Source: Piscinibacter sp. (lineage in GTDB: Bacteria > Pseudomonadota > Gammaproteobacteria > Burkholderiales > Burkholderiaceae_C). From it: 64,000 nucleotides of DNA. Within the stretch, counting starts at the first letter, position 1, and each line of letters starts with the position of its first letter. Under the pieces are notes generated by a model. That model was not told where the DNA came from. It ran no database searches and saw nothing but the letters and a program-made list of their open reading frames with translations. The position numbers and the translations under genes were made by a program. Positions 14,825 to 24,330 of this stretch are shown one piece after another. Location: positions 78,719 through 142,718 of the forward strand of contig JAGOAS010000009.1 in assembly GCA_017983795.1 (NCBI GenBank). Reading direction: 5' to 3'.

Positions 14825-16348
14825 GTGAGCGTCTTCATCCGCATCCACCCGGCCGACGACGTCGTCATCGCCAAGCAGCAGCTGGTCGGCGGCACGCGCC
14901 TGGAGGGTGAAGGCGTCACCGTGGCCGGCCTGATCCCGCCCGGCCACAAGGTGGCTGTGCGCGCCATCCGCGCCGGCCAGCCGGTGCGGCGCTACAACCA
15001 GATCATCGGCACGGCCAAGACCGACATCGCGCCCGGCCAGCACGTGCACACGCACAACCTGGAGTTCGCCAGCTTCGCGCGCGACTACGCGGCCGGCACC
15101 GGTACGCAGCCGACCGAATACGTGGCCGAACCGGCCACCTTCATGGGCATCGTCAGGCCCGATGGCCGGGTCGCCACGCGCAACTACCTCGGCGTGCTGA
15201 CCTCGGTGAACTGCTCGGCCACCGCCGCGCGCGCCATCGCCGACCACTTCCGCCGCGACGTCAACCCGCGTGCGCTGGAGCGCTTTCCGAACGTCGACGG
15301 CGTGGTCGCGCTGACGCATGGCGCCGGCTGCGCGACGGCCAGCGACGGCGAGCCGCTGCAGATCCTGCGCCGCACGCTGGGCGGCTATGCGCGCCACGCC
15401 AATTTCGCCGGCGTGCTGATGGTCGGCCTGGGCTGCGAGACCAACCAGATCGACGGCCTGCTCGCCCAGGAAGGCCTGCACGAAGGGCCGCACTTGCAGA
15501 CCTTCAGCATCCAGGACAGCGGCGGCACGAAGAAGACGGTGGCCAAGGGCATCGAGCTGGTCGAGTGGATGCTGGAGGAAGCGAACCGCGTGCAGCGCCA
15601 GCCGGTGCCGGCCAGCCACATCACCGTGGGCCTGCAGTGCGGCGGCTCGGACGGCTACTCCGGCATCAGCGCCAACCCGGCGCTGGGCGCGGCGGTGGAT
15701 CGGCTGGTGCGCCACGGCGGCACCGCCATCCTCAGCGAATCGCCCGAGGTCTACGGCGGCGAGCACCTGCTGACGCGCCGCGCGGTGAGCCAGGCGGTGG
15801 CCGACAAGCTGGTCGCGCGCCTCAAGTGGTGGGAGGACTACACCGCGCGCAACGGCGGCGAGATGGACAACAACCCCTCGGCGGGCAACAAGGCGGGCGG
15901 CCTCACCACCATCCTCGAGAAGAGCCTGGGCGCGATCGCCAAGAGCGGCACCACCAACCTGGTCGAGGTCTACGAGTACGCGCAGGCCGTCACCGCCAAG
16001 GGTCTGGTCTTCATGGACACGCCGGGCTACGACCCGGTCTCGGCCACCGGGCAAGTGGCCGGCGGCGCCAACCTGATCTGCTTCACCACCGGGCGCGGCT
16101 CGGCCTACGGCTGCGCGCCCTCGCCCTCGCTCAAGCTCGGCACCAACACCGCGCTGTGGCTGAAGCAGGAGGACGACATCGACCTCAACTGCGGCGAGGT
16201 GGTCGACGGCACGGCCAGCATCGACGAGCTCGGCGAGCGCATCTTCCGCCTCATGCTGGAGACGGCCTCCGGGCGCCACACCAAGAGCGAGCTGCACGGC
16301 TACGGCCAGAACGAGTTCGTGCCCTGGCAGCTGGGCGCAGTGATGTGA
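14825..16348 (+). CDS. UxaA/GarD-family sugar-acid dehydratase (altronate dehydratase type)
   Basis: 507 residues from a GTG start. An N-terminal SAF domain (about 1-90; IHPADDVVIAKQQL) is joined to the GarD-like catalytic region with TRNYLGVLTSVNCSAT, HGAGCATASDGE, GLGCETNQID, LQCGGSDGYSGISANPA and GSAYGCAPSPSLKLGTNT. The family uses Fe or Mn to remove water from altronate, galactarate or related acids, giving a 2-keto-3-deoxy product. Sequence alone does not choose among substrates. The gene sits 4 bases after the hydrolase gene and ends the first part of the cluster. Confidence 0.88.
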   Translation: MSVFIRIHPADDVVIAKQQLVGGTRLEGEGVTVAGLIPPGHKVAVRAIRAGQPVRRYNQIIGTAKTDIAPGQHVHTHNLEFASFARDYAAGTGTQPTEYVAEPATFMGIVRPDGRVATRNYLGVLTSVNCSATAARAIADHFRRDVNPRALERFPNVDGVVALTHGAGCATASDGEPLQILRRTLGGYARHANFAGVLMVGLGCETNQIDGLLAQEGLHEGPHLQTFSIQDSGGTKKTVAKGIELVEWMLEEANRVQRQPVPASHITVGLQCGGSDGYSGISANPALGAAVDRLVRHGGTAILSESPEVYGGEHLLTRRAVSQAVADKLVARLKWWEDYTARNGGEMDNNPSAGNKAGGLTTILEKSLGAIAKSGTTNLVEVYEYAQAVTAKGLVFMDTPGYDPVSATGQVAGGANLICFTTGRGSAYGCAPSPSLKLGTNTALWLKQEDDIDLNCGEVVDGTASIDELGERIFRLMLETASGRHTKSELHGYGQNEFVPWQLGAVM

Positions 16349-16471
16349 GCAGCGTGAAATCTGCCCGCCGGCTGGCACGAACTTCGCTCCCCAAGGCTCA
16401 TTCAAGGTCTGCAGGAGCGGATCCATCGTGAAAGAGCCCATTTGCGGCCGAGCACGGTGACCCGGCAACAC

Positions 16472-16594
16472 ATGAACGACAAGTTTCGTCACCGCCCGAC
16501 CCCGACGCCCAAGGGCCACATGCCCAACTGGGCGCTGGTGCTGTGCCTGGCCAGCGGCTTCGCCCTGGTGGCCCTGGCGCGCAGCATCGCCTGA
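16472..16594 (+). CDS. Possible 40-residue single-pass membrane protein
   Basis: ATG at 16472, stop TGA at 16592-16594. A basic N-terminus (MNDKFRHRPTPTPKGHMP) is followed by one hydrophobic helix (NWALVLCLASGFALVALA) and a short RSIA end, which follows the positive-inside rule. The ribosome site is weak. It lies in the 382-base gap between the dehydratase and manD, ahead of the second operator. No family recognised. Confidence 0.4.
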   Translation: MNDKFRHRPTPTPKGHMPNWALVLCLASGFALVALARSIA

Positions 16595-16688
16595 CAACGC
16601 ACGCGCGTAGTCGGAACGCGGCCTGCCCCGGCCGGCACTTGGGGCCATCAAGGTAAACGCGGATGGGAGAGGCGGGCCTCGGCTCGCA

Positions 16689-16711
16689 GAATTGGTCAGA
16701 CCACTTGACCG
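16689..16711. promoter_or_regulatory. Probable FCD-GntR operator, copy 2
   Basis: Identical over 23 bases to 8271-8293. The palindrome TGGTCAGACCA is at 16693-16703. It ends 19 bases before the manD start, marking a second promoter in the cluster under the same regulator. Confidence 0.75.
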
Positions 16712-16730
16712 ATTCCGGCCCGCCCTGCCC

Positions 16731-17942
16731 ATGAAGATCACCGCCGCGCGCGTCATCGTCTGCTGCCCTGGGCGCAACTTCGTCACCCTCAAGATCGAGA
16801 CCGACCAGGGCCTCACCGGCCTGGGCGACGCCACGCTGAACGGCCGCGAGCTGGCGGTGGCGAGCTACCTCACCGACCACGTCATCCCCTGCCTGATCGG
16901 CCGCGACGCCCACCAGATCGAGGACATCTGGCAGTACCTCTACCGCGGCGCCTACTGGCGGCGCGGGCCGGTGACCATGAGCGCCATCGCCGCGGTCGAC
17001 ACCGCGCTGTGGGACCTCAAGGCCAAGGCGGCCGGCCTGCCGCTCTACCAGCTGCTCGGCGGCGCCAGCCGCAGCGGCGTGATGGTCTATGGCCATGCCA
17101 ACGGCCGCGACATCGCGCAGACCGTCGAGGAGGTGCAACGCTACAAGGAGGCCGGCTACAAGGCGATCCGCGCGCAGAGCGGCGTGCCGGGGCTGGAGAA
17201 GGTCTACGGCGTGGGCCGCGGCACGATGTTCTACGAACCGGCCGATGCCGACCTGCCCAGCGAGCACGACTGGTCGACCGAGAAATACCTGCGCCACACG
17301 CCGCAGCTGTTCGAGGCGGTGCGCGCGGCGGTCGGCCCCGACATCCACCTGCTGCACGACGTGCACCACCGCCTCACGCCCATCGAGGCGGCGCGGCTCG
17401 GCAAGGATCTGGAACCGTTCCGCCTGTTCTGGATGGAAGACGCCACGCCGGCCGAGAACCAGGAGGCCTTCAAGCTCATCCGCCAGCACACGACGACACC
17501 GCTGGCGGTGGGCGAGGTCTTCAACACCGTGTGGGACTGCAAGGACCTGATCCAGAACCAGCTCATCGACTACATCCGAACGACCGTCGTGCACGCCGGC
17601 GGCATCACCCACCTGCGCCGCATCGCCGATCTCGCGGCGCTCTACCAGGTGCGCACCGGCAGCCATGGCGCCACCGATCTCTCGCCGGTGTGCATGGGCG
17701 CGGCGCTGCACTTCGACCTGTGGGTGCCCAACTTCGGCATCCAGGAGTACATGCGCCACAGCGACGAGACGGATGCGGTGTTCCCGCATGCCTACACGTT
17801 CAGCGACGGTTTCCTGCACCCCGGCGAGGTGCCCGGCCACGGCGTGGAGATCGACGAGGCGCTGGCGGCCAAGTACCCCTACCGGCGCGCCTACCTGCCG
17901 GTGAATCGGCAACAGCACGACGGCACGCTGTGGCATTGGTAG
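16731..17942 (+). CDS. manD: D-mannonate dehydratase, enolase superfamily (ManD/RspA)
   Basis: 403 residues. Enolase-superfamily enzyme that dehydrates D-mannonate to 2-keto-3-deoxy-D-gluconate. The N-terminal capping domain ([10 protein letters not shown]) leads to a barrel with metal ligands in [20 protein letters not shown] and AVGEVFNT. ManD-type features are the His in YGHANG, the Tyr/Arg region (YKAIRAQSG), and C-terminal [15 protein letters not shown]. Some RspA-like members are slow and take gluconate, so activity should be called probable. The identical operator upstream and the reductase downstream fit mannonate metabolism. Confidence 0.88.
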   Translation: MKITAARVIVCCPGRNFVTLKIETDQGLTGLGDATLNGRELAVASYLTDHVIPCLIGRDAHQIEDIWQYLYRGAYWRRGPVTMSAIAAVDTALWDLKAKAAGLPLYQLLGGASRSGVMVYGHANGRDIAQTVEEVQRYKEAGYKAIRAQSGVPGLEKVYGVGRGTMFYEPADADLPSEHDWSTEKYLRHTPQLFEAVRAAVGPDIHLLHDVHHRLTPIEAARLGKDLEPFRLFWMEDATPAENQEAFKLIRQHTTTPLAVGEVFNTVWDCKDLIQNQLIDYIRTTVVHAGGITHLRRIADLAALYQVRTGSHGATDLSPVCMGAALHFDLWVPNFGIQEYMRHSDETDAVFPHAYTFSDGFLHPGEVPGHGVEIDEALAAKYPYRRAYLPVNRQQHDGTLWHW

Positions 17943-19240
17943 GCATCGTGCACCTGGGGCTGGGCGCGTTCGCACGCGCCCATCTGCTGCCGGCCACCGC
18001 GGCGGCGATGGCCACCCGCGGCGAACATCACTGGGGCGTGCTGGGCGTCTCGCTGCGCCACGCCGAGGTGCGCGATGCGCTGGCGCCGCGCGGCTTCGAG
18101 TACACGCTGGCGCTGCGTGATGCCGATGCGTCCGGCCAGCCGCGTGAGCGGCGCGAGACGATCCGCTGCCTGCTCGGCGTGCTCGTCGCGCCGGAAGATC
18201 CGCGTGCGGTGCTCGAAGCCATCGCCGCGCCGGCGACGCGCATCGTCAGCCTGACCGTCACCGAGAAGGGCTACCACCCCGATCCGGCCGATCTGGCCCG
18301 GCCCGAGGCGCCACGTTCGACGCTGGGCTTCATCGTGCACGGCCTGGCGCTGCGGCACGCGCGCGGGCTGGCACCGGTCACGCTGCTCTCGTGCGACAAC
18401 CTGGCGAGCAACGGCCGCACGCTGCGCGGCCTGGTGCTGGCCTTCGCGCAGCAGCTCGATGCGGCGCTGGCCGAGTGGATCGCGCGCGAGTGCATCTTCC
18501 CGAATTCGATGGTCGATCGCATCGTGCCGAAGAACGACGATCTCGCCGTGGTCACCGCCGAGCCGTTCTTCGACTGGGCGGTGGAAGATCGTTTTGCCGC
18601 CGGCCGGCCCGACTGGGACGTCCACGGCGCACGCTTCGTCGCGCATGCCGAGCCCTACGAGCTGCTCAAGCTGCGCATGGTCAACGGCAGCCACTCGGCC
18701 ATCGCCTACCTGGGCGTGATGGCGGGCTGGGCCACGGTGGACCGCGCGATCGGCGAGCCGGCCTTGCGCCGCTTCGTCGAGGCCTTGATGCGCGAGGAGA
18801 TCGAGCCGACGCTGGCCGGCCGCATCGATGCCGATCTCGCCGCCTACCGCGCGCGCCTGATCGAACGCTTCGCCAACCCGGCGCTCGCGCATCGCACCCG
18901 GCAGATCGCGATGGACGGCTCGCAGAAGATTCCGCAGCGCTGGCTCGCCACGGTGCGCGACCGGCTGGCGCGCGATGAGTCCATCGAACGGCTCGCGCTC
19001 GCGGTGGCGGCCTGGCTGCATTTCCTGCGCGGCGTCGACGAGGCCGGGCAGCGCTACCCCATCGACGACCCGCTGGCCGCCGCTCTCGCGGCACTCGGCA
19101 GCGATGCAAGCGCGCTGTGCGGCTTCGCGCCGGTATTCGGCGATCTGGGCCGCGAGCCGCGCTTCGTGGCGCCGGTGGCGCGCCAGCTCGCGGCGCTGCG
19201 CACGCGCGGCGTGCGTGCCACGTTGGAGGCACTGCCATGA
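17936..19240 (+). CDS. Mannitol-dehydrogenase-family oxidoreductase, fructuronate reductase type
   Basis: About 434 residues. The best start is TTG at 17936 ([12 protein letters not shown]), which overlaps the manD stop; GTG at 17948 is the alternative. Polyol-type dehydrogenase with nucleotide-binding [28 protein letters not shown], the catalytic [16 protein letters not shown] and [10 protein letters not shown]. UxuB members reduce D-fructuronate to D-mannonate with NADH, supplying ManD. Mannitol or arabinitol dehydrogenase is possible, but direct coupling with manD favours fructuronate. Confidence 0.85.
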   Translation: MVGIVHLGLGAFARAHLLPATAAAMATRGEHHWGVLGVSLRHAEVRDALAPRGFEYTLALRDADASGQPRERRETIRCLLGVLVAPEDPRAVLEAIAAPATRIVSLTVTEKGYHPDPADLARPEAPRSTLGFIVHGLALRHARGLAPVTLLSCDNLASNGRTLRGLVLAFAQQLDAALAEWIARECIFPNSMVDRIVPKNDDLAVVTAEPFFDWAVEDRFAAGRPDWDVHGARFVAHAEPYELLKLRMVNGSHSAIAYLGVMAGWATVDRAIGEPALRRFVEALMREEIEPTLAGRIDADLAAYRARLIERFANPALAHRTRQIAMDGSQKIPQRWLATVRDRLARDESIERLALAVAAWLHFLRGVDEAGQRYPIDDPLAAALAALGSDASALCGFAPVFGDLGREPRFVAPVARQLAALRTRGVRATLEALP

Positions 19241-20268
19241 AGCTCGCTGCCGAGACGCTCACCGCCTGGGCCGTCGATTGCCTGCAGCGCTCGCGCGTGA
19301 GCGAGGACCACGCGCGCTGCCTCGCCGAGAGCCTGGTGCAGACCAGCCTGTGGGGCATCGATTCGCACGGCATCGCGCGCCTCACGCACTACCTCAACCG
19401 CCTCGCCCACGGCTCGATCAATCCGGCGCCGCAGATCGTCGTCACGCGCAGCGGCCCGGCCACCGCGCAGGTGGCGGGCGATCGCGGGTTGGGCATCGTG
19501 ATCGCGCACCGCGCCAACCGCATCGCGATGGAGATCGCGCGCGAACAGGGCGTCGGCGCGGTGGGCGTGAGCGATTCGTCGCACTGCGGCGCGGTGGGCC
19601 TCTATGCCCGCGCCGCCGCGCGCGAGGGCCTGATCGGCTTCGCCTTCACGCACTCCGACAAGATCGCCGCGCCGCACGGCGGGCACCGGCCTTTCCTCGG
19701 CACCAACCCGATCGCGATGGCGTTTCCGCGCGAGGGTTCGGAGCCGGTCTGCCTGGACATGGCGACGACTTCGATTCCCTGGAACCGCGTGATGAACGCG
19801 CGCCGCGAAGGCGCAGCCATCGCACCCGGCGTGGCGGTGAATGCCGATGGCCACGACACCACCGATGCGCAGCAGGCCGCCGCGCTGCGCCCGCTCGGTG
19901 GCCTCGACTACGGCCACAAGGGCTACGGCCTCGCGCTCGCGGTGGAGCTGCTGTGCGGCCCGCTGCACGGCAACCCCTGGGGGCCGCTGATCGGCCCCAT
20001 GTACGCCGAGCTCGAGCGGCCGCGCCGCCTCGGTGCCTTCTTCGTCGTGCTCGATCCGCAGCGCTTCGCCGGCGGGCCGGCCTTCGCCGCCACGGTGGAG
20101 CAGATCGCACGCGCGCTGGCCGCCGAGCCGGGCGCGCCGAAGATGCCCGGCGACCCCGAGCGCGAGGCCGAGGCGCAGCGGCGCGCCGAAGGCATCCCCA
20201 TCGAACCCGGCCTCGCCGCCGAGATGCGCTCGTGGAGCGACCGGCTCGGTGTAGCCTCGCCGCTATGA
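19237..20268 (+). CDS. Ldh2-family (malate/ureidoglycolate type) NAD(P)-dependent oxidoreductase
   Basis: 343 residues starting at an ATG that overlaps the reductase stop (ATGA). The type-2 malate/lactate dehydrogenase fold has SLWGIDSHGIARL, SSHCGAVGLYA, GTNPIAMAFP and LDYGHKGYGLAL. The family reduces or oxidises 2-oxo/2-hydroxy acids (malate, ureidoglycolate, 2,3-diketogulonate). In this operon a keto-sugar acid or a product such as glycolate/lactate is likely, but the substrate cannot be fixed. The next gene overlaps by 4 bases. Confidence 0.82.
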   Translation: MKLAAETLTAWAVDCLQRSRVSEDHARCLAESLVQTSLWGIDSHGIARLTHYLNRLAHGSINPAPQIVVTRSGPATAQVAGDRGLGIVIAHRANRIAMEIAREQGVGAVGVSDSSHCGAVGLYARAAAREGLIGFAFTHSDKIAAPHGGHRPFLGTNPIAMAFPREGSEPVCLDMATTSIPWNRVMNARREGAAIAPGVAVNADGHDTTDAQQAAALRPLGGLDYGHKGYGLALAVELLCGPLHGNPWGPLIGPMYAELERPRRLGAFFVVLDPQRFAGGPAFAATVEQIARALAAEPGAPKMPGDPEREAEAQRRAEGIPIEPGLAAEMRSWSDRLGVASPL

Positions 20269-21221
20269 CTGAAGCGCTGGACGTCGTGACATTCGGCGAG
20301 ACCATGGTGTGCTTCGCCGCGCACGAGCCCGGGCCGCTGGAGGCAGCGGCCACCTTCACGAAGATCGTCGCCGGCGCCGAATCGAACGTGGCCGTGGGCC
20401 TCGCGCGCCTGGGCCTGCGCGTGGCCTGGCTGAGCCGGCTCGGCGACGACTCCTTCGGCCGCTACATCCGCACCGCGCTGGAAGCCGAGGGCGTGGACTG
20501 CGCCGGCGTCACCATCGACCCCACGCGCCGCACCGGCTTCATGCTCAAGTCGCGCGCGCCCGAGGGTGCGGACCCGGTGGTCGAGTACCACCGCCGCGGC
20601 TCGGCGGCGAGTGCGCTGGCGCCGGCGGATTTCGACGCGAGCCGCTTCCTCGCGGCCAGCCATCTGCACGTCACCGGCATCACGCCGGCGCTCTCGCCGA
20701 GTTGCGCCGAGCTCGTCGAGCACGCGATGCGCCGCATGCGCGCGGCCGGCCGCACGGTCTCGTTCGACCCCAACCTGCGCCTCAAGCTCTGGCCCGGCCG
20801 CGAGGCCATGGCCGAGCACCTCAACCGCCTCGCCGGCCTGGCCGACTGGGTGCTGCCCGGGCTGGCCGAGGGCCGGCTGCTCACCGGGCTGGACGCGCCC
20901 GAGGACATCGCGGCTTTCTACCTGGCGCGCGGCGCCAAGGCGGTGGTGATCAAGCTCGGCGCCGAGGGCGCGCTGTGGCGCACCGCCGAGGGCGGCGGGC
21001 GCGTCGCCGGCGTGCCGGTGGCGCAGGTGGTCGACACCGTCGGCGCCGGCGATGCCTTCGCCGCCGGCCTGATCAGCGGCCGGCTCGAAGGGCTGGACTG
21101 GCCCACCGCCGTCGCTCGCGCCAATTGGGTCGGCGCGCAGGCCATCCAGGTGGTCGGCGACATGGACGGCCTGCCGCATCGCGCGGCGCTGCCCGCCGAT
21201 CTGGGTGGTCCGCTGGCCTGA
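20265..21221 (+). CDS. kdgK: PfkB-family sugar kinase, 2-keto-3-deoxygluconate kinase type
   Basis: 318 residues. Ribokinase-fold kinase with GETMVCFA near the N-terminus, the di-Gly substrate motif VAGAESNVAVGLARLG, and the C-terminal ATP/catalytic motif DTVGAGDAFAAGL (Asp base). KdgK phosphorylates 2-keto-3-deoxygluconate, the ManD product, to KDPG for Entner-Doudoroff cleavage. No KDPG aldolase gene lies in the window. Its 4-base overlap with the preceding dehydrogenase makes it the last member of the manD operon. Confidence 0.85.
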   Translation: MTEALDVVTFGETMVCFAAHEPGPLEAAATFTKIVAGAESNVAVGLARLGLRVAWLSRLGDDSFGRYIRTALEAEGVDCAGVTIDPTRRTGFMLKSRAPEGADPVVEYHRRGSAASALAPADFDASRFLAASHLHVTGITPALSPSCAELVEHAMRRMRAAGRTVSFDPNLRLKLWPGREAMAEHLNRLAGLADWVLPGLAEGRLLTGLDAPEDIAAFYLARGAKAVVIKLGAEGALWRTAEGGGRVAGVPVAQVVDTVGAGDAFAAGLISGRLEGLDWPTAVARANWVGAQAIQVVGDMDGLPHRAALPADLGGPLA

Positions 21222-21243
21222 CGAGTTCGTTAGGCTGCGCCGC

Positions 21244-23646
21244 ATGGCCCGGCCCGAATTCGATGCCGATGTGGAGCGCGACGCGCTCGCGCTCTTCGAT
21301 GCCGCGCTGGACCTGGCCGCGCCCGAGCGCGAGGCCTGGCTGGCGCAGCACTGCGCCGGAAACGAGGCGCTGCGCGATCGCGTGCTGGCCTTGCTGCGCT
21401 CCGATGCAGCCAGCGACCTGCTGGGCGTCGAAACCGGGCCTGCTGCCGAGCTGCCCGCGCAGATCGGCCCCTACCGGCTCGAGGAGCTGATCGGCAGCGG
21501 CGGCATGGGCTCGGTCTACAAGGCCAGCCGCAACGACGGCCTGTTCGAGCAGACGGTGGCGATCAAGTTCGTTCGCCCGCTCGGCGGGCGCATCGCCGTC
21601 GAGGCCCTGGTCGACGCCGAGCGCCGCGCGCTGGCGCGGCTCGAGCATCCGGGCATCGCGCGCATCCTCGACGGCGGGCGCACCGAGCAGGGCCTGCACT
21701 ACCTGGTGATGGAGTACGTCGAGGGCCTGGCCATCGACGCGCACATGGCGCGCCACGCCCTCGATGCGTGTGCGCGGATCACGCTGCTGCGCGACGTCTG
21801 CGCCGCGGTGTCCGACGCGCACCGCAAGCTCGTGCTGCACTGCGACCTCAAGCCCGCCAACGTGCTGGTCGACGACAGCGGCCGCGCGCGCCTGATCGAC
21901 TTCGGCATCGCGCGCCTGCGCGGCGTCATCGATCCGGCGCTGCCGCACGGCTTCACGCGCGGCTATGCGAGCCCGCAGCGCTTGGCCGGCGAAGCGCCGA
22001 CGGTGGCCGACGACGTCTACGCGCTCGGCGTGATGCTGGCCGAGTTGCTCGGCGGGCAGCGGCCCGAGGACGCCACAGCGCTGCAGCCGACAGGTCTGCT
22101 CGACGCCGAGCTCGCAGCCGTGGCCCGGCGCGCCTGCGCCGCCGCGCCGGCCGAGCGCTACGCCAGCGCCGAGGTGCTCGCCGACGAACTGCAGCGCTGG
22201 CTGGACAAGCGCCCCGTGCAGGCCATGCCGCCGCACTGGCGCTACCGCGCCGCCAAGCTGCTGCAGCGCCATCCGTGGCGCGTCGCGGCGGGCGCGGGTG
22301 CGCTGGCGGGACTGCTGATCGCGCTCAGCCTCATCGCCACGCTCTACCTGCGTGCCAACGCGGCACGGCGCGAGGCGGAACAGCGCTTCGAGCAGGTGCG
22401 CTCGCTGGCCAACTACATGCTCGGCGACCTCAACGCCAGCCTGGAAGCCACGCCCGGCTCCACCGCCGTGCGCCGCGAGCTGGTGGAGCGCAGCCAGCAT
22501 TACCTCGACGCGCTGGCGCAGACGGCTGGCGCCAACCTCGAGCTGCAACGCGAGGTGGCGGTCGGCCTCGGGCGCCTGGCCGAGATCCAGGGCGGCTGGG
22601 CCGTGCCCAACACCGGCGAGCGCCAGGCCGCGCGTGCCACCTTCGAGCGCGCCGAAGGCCTGCTCGCCGCGCTGGTGGCCCAGCACAGCGAGCGCTGGCC
22701 CTGGCGGCGCGACCTGGCGCGCGTGCAGCAGCGCCTGGCCGACTACTACGGCGGCGTCGACAACGACTCGCGCAAGCAGCGCGACAAGGCGGCGCAAGCC
22801 GAAGCCCATGCGCGCCAGGCGCTGCAGCAGGCCGTGGCCGCCGGCGCGGCGCCGCGCGAGCTCGGCGAGTTGCAGACAGTGCTGAGCGCGGCGCGCATCT
22901 CGCAGGCCTTCGCACGCGACTGGCTGGACGATTCGGCCGGCGCGCTGGCCCTCGCGCTCGACGAGGAAGCGCGCCTGGCAGCGCTGGATGCGCCGCTGCG
23001 CGCGGCGATGGAGTTCGAGCCACGCATCGGCCGCGCGGCCAACCAGGCGGGCGATTCGCTGTTCTTCCTGAACCGCTTCGACGAGGCGCTGGCCGCCTAC
23101 CGCCGCGCCCAGCAGCACTACGCACAGGCGCTGCAGGCGCGGCCCGAGGATCGGCGCCTGATCGACAGCCTGGCGGTGAGCCGCTGGTCCTCGTCGCTGA
23201 CGCTGACCGAACTGGGACGCCACGCCGAATCGCTGGTCGACAGCGAGCTGGCGATGGCGCAGGCCGACCGGCTGATCGCGCTCGACCCCGGCAACGACAA
23301 CGCGCATCGCCTGCGCATGATCCTGCGCAGCGACCGCGCGCTGGTGCTGGGCCGGCTCGGCCGCTTCGCCGAGGCCATCGAGCTGGCGCAGGCCTCGCTG
23401 CGCGAGCGCCGCGAGCGCGCCGAGCGCACGCCCGAGCTCGCCGAGCCGGCGCGCGACGCGCTGGTGCCGCTGCATGCGCTGGCCGACCTGTACTGGCGCC
23501 AGGGCGACAAGGCGGCCGCCTGCGCGACGGCGCGCCAGGCCATCGCCGGCTGGGAGCGTTATGCGAAGCGCTGGCCGCTCAGCGAGCTCGACCGCAAGCA
23601 GTCGGAAGAAAAGCGCATCGAGGCCGAACAGCGTTGCCGCGCGTGA
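21244..23646 (+). CDS. Membrane-anchored Ser/Thr protein kinase with C-terminal repeat sensor region
   Basis: 800 residues. The Hanks-type kinase spans about 74-335: Gly loop IGSGGMGSVYKA, ATP Lys108 (VAIKF), catalytic HCDLKPAN at 199-206 and DFG at 219-221. The usual Arg before the catalytic Asp is Cys, so this is a non-RD kinase. One membrane helix lies at about 345-369. The remaining ~430 residues are helical, TPR-like and probably periplasmic. About the first 70 residues form a helical leader typical of kinases paired with ECF-like sigma factors. It converges on such a sigma gene 6 bases away. Confidence 0.9.
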   Translation: MARPEFDADVERDALALFDAALDLAAPEREAWLAQHCAGNEALRDRVLALLRSDAASDLLGVETGPAAELPAQIGPYRLEELIGSGGMGSVYKASRNDGLFEQTVAIKFVRPLGGRIAVEALVDAERRALARLEHPGIARILDGGRTEQGLHYLVMEYVEGLAIDAHMARHALDACARITLLRDVCAAVSDAHRKLVLHCDLKPANVLVDDSGRARLIDFGIARLRGVIDPALPHGFTRGYASPQRLAGEAPTVADDVYALGVMLAELLGGQRPEDATALQPTGLLDAELAAVARRACAAAPAERYASAEVLADELQRWLDKRPVQAMPPHWRYRAAKLLQRHPWRVAAGAGALAGLLIALSLIATLYLRANAARREAEQRFEQVRSLANYMLGDLNASLEATPGSTAVRRELVERSQHYLDALAQTAGANLELQREVAVGLGRLAEIQGGWAVPNTGERQAARATFERAEGLLAALVAQHSERWPWRRDLARVQQRLADYYGGVDNDSRKQRDKAAQAEAHARQALQQAVAAGAAPRELGELQTVLSAARISQAFARDWLDDSAGALALALDEEARLAALDAPLRAAMEFEPRIGRAANQAGDSLFFLNRFDEALAAYRRAQQHYAQALQARPEDRRLIDSLAVSRWSSSLTLTELGRHAESLVDSELAMAQADRLIALDPGNDNAHRLRMILRSDRALVLGRLGRFAEAIELAQASLRERRERAERTPELAEPARDALVPLHALADLYWRQGDKAAACATARQAIAGWERYAKRWPLSELDRKQSEEKRIEAEQRCRA

Positions 23647-23652
23647 GCGGCT

Positions 23653-24219
23653 TCAGCCGGCACCGCCCAGCGCATCGTGCAGCCAGGCGCGTGCGGCGCG
23701 CCACTGGCGCTTCACCGTCGCGCTGGAGCGGCCGTCGAGTTCGGCGATCTGCTCGAGCGTGAGGCCGGCGAAGTAGCGCCGCTCGACCAGGCGCGCGAGT
23801 TCGGGCGAGGCCGCGCCAAGGCGCTCCAGCGCCTCGTGCAGCGCCTCCAGGTCGACACCGGCGCCGCGCGGCTCGTCGGGCAGCGAGGACACCAGCGTCA
23901 CCTGCGTGCCGGCGTCGCGCTTGGCGGCGCGCTCGTGGCGCACATGGTCGATCAGCACCTGGCGCATCACCTGCCCGGCGTAGGCGAGGAAGTGGCCGCG
24001 GTCGTGCGCCGACAGCTGCGCCTGGCCGATCAGCTTGAGCGCCGCGCCGTGCACCAGCTCGGTCGGCTCGATCTGCTGGCGCATGCGGTCGCCCACGAGC
24101 AGGTGGCGCGCCAGGCGCCGCATCTCGGGGTAGACGGCCGCCAGCAGCGCATCGCGCGCGGCGGCATCGCCGCCGGCGGCGCGTTGCAGCAGTTCGGTGA
24201 CGGGCGGCGGGGCAGTCAT
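23653..24219 (-). CDS. ECF-like RNA polymerase sigma factor (TIGR02999-type)
   Basis: 188 residues. Region 2 is recognisable in the segment HFLAYAGQVMRQVLIDHVRHERAAKR, and region 4 in LVERRYFAGLTLEQIAELDGRSSATVKRQW. The subgroup is characterised by the phrase IEPTELVHGAALKL. These sigma factors are commonly next to Ser/Thr kinases, and one lies 6 bases away, convergent. That suggests phosphorylation-linked control rather than an anti-sigma factor; none is visible here. Target promoters are unknown. Confidence 0.87.
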   Translation of the reverse strand: MTAPPPVTELLQRAAGGDAAARDALLAAVYPEMRRLARHLLVGDRMRQQIEPTELVHGAALKLIGQAQLSAHDRGHFLAYAGQVMRQVLIDHVRHERAAKRDAGTQVTLVSSLPDEPRGAGVDLEALHEALERLGAASPELARLVERRYFAGLTLEQIAELDGRSSATVKRQWRAARAWLHDALGGAG

Positions 24220-24330
24220 CGGTCGGGCTCGCGGCCACTCTAGCCGAGCCGCGCGCCGCAGTTACAAAAAAGTTGGCGCCGCGTGATCCGTTTTGCGCGC
24301 CGGCTGCGCCTTCACCAGCAGGAGGCCACC

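Noticed and set aside
16349-16471. Short coding fragment after the dehydratase gene
   Set aside because: No start, ribosome site or family resemblance; treated as intergenic DNA.
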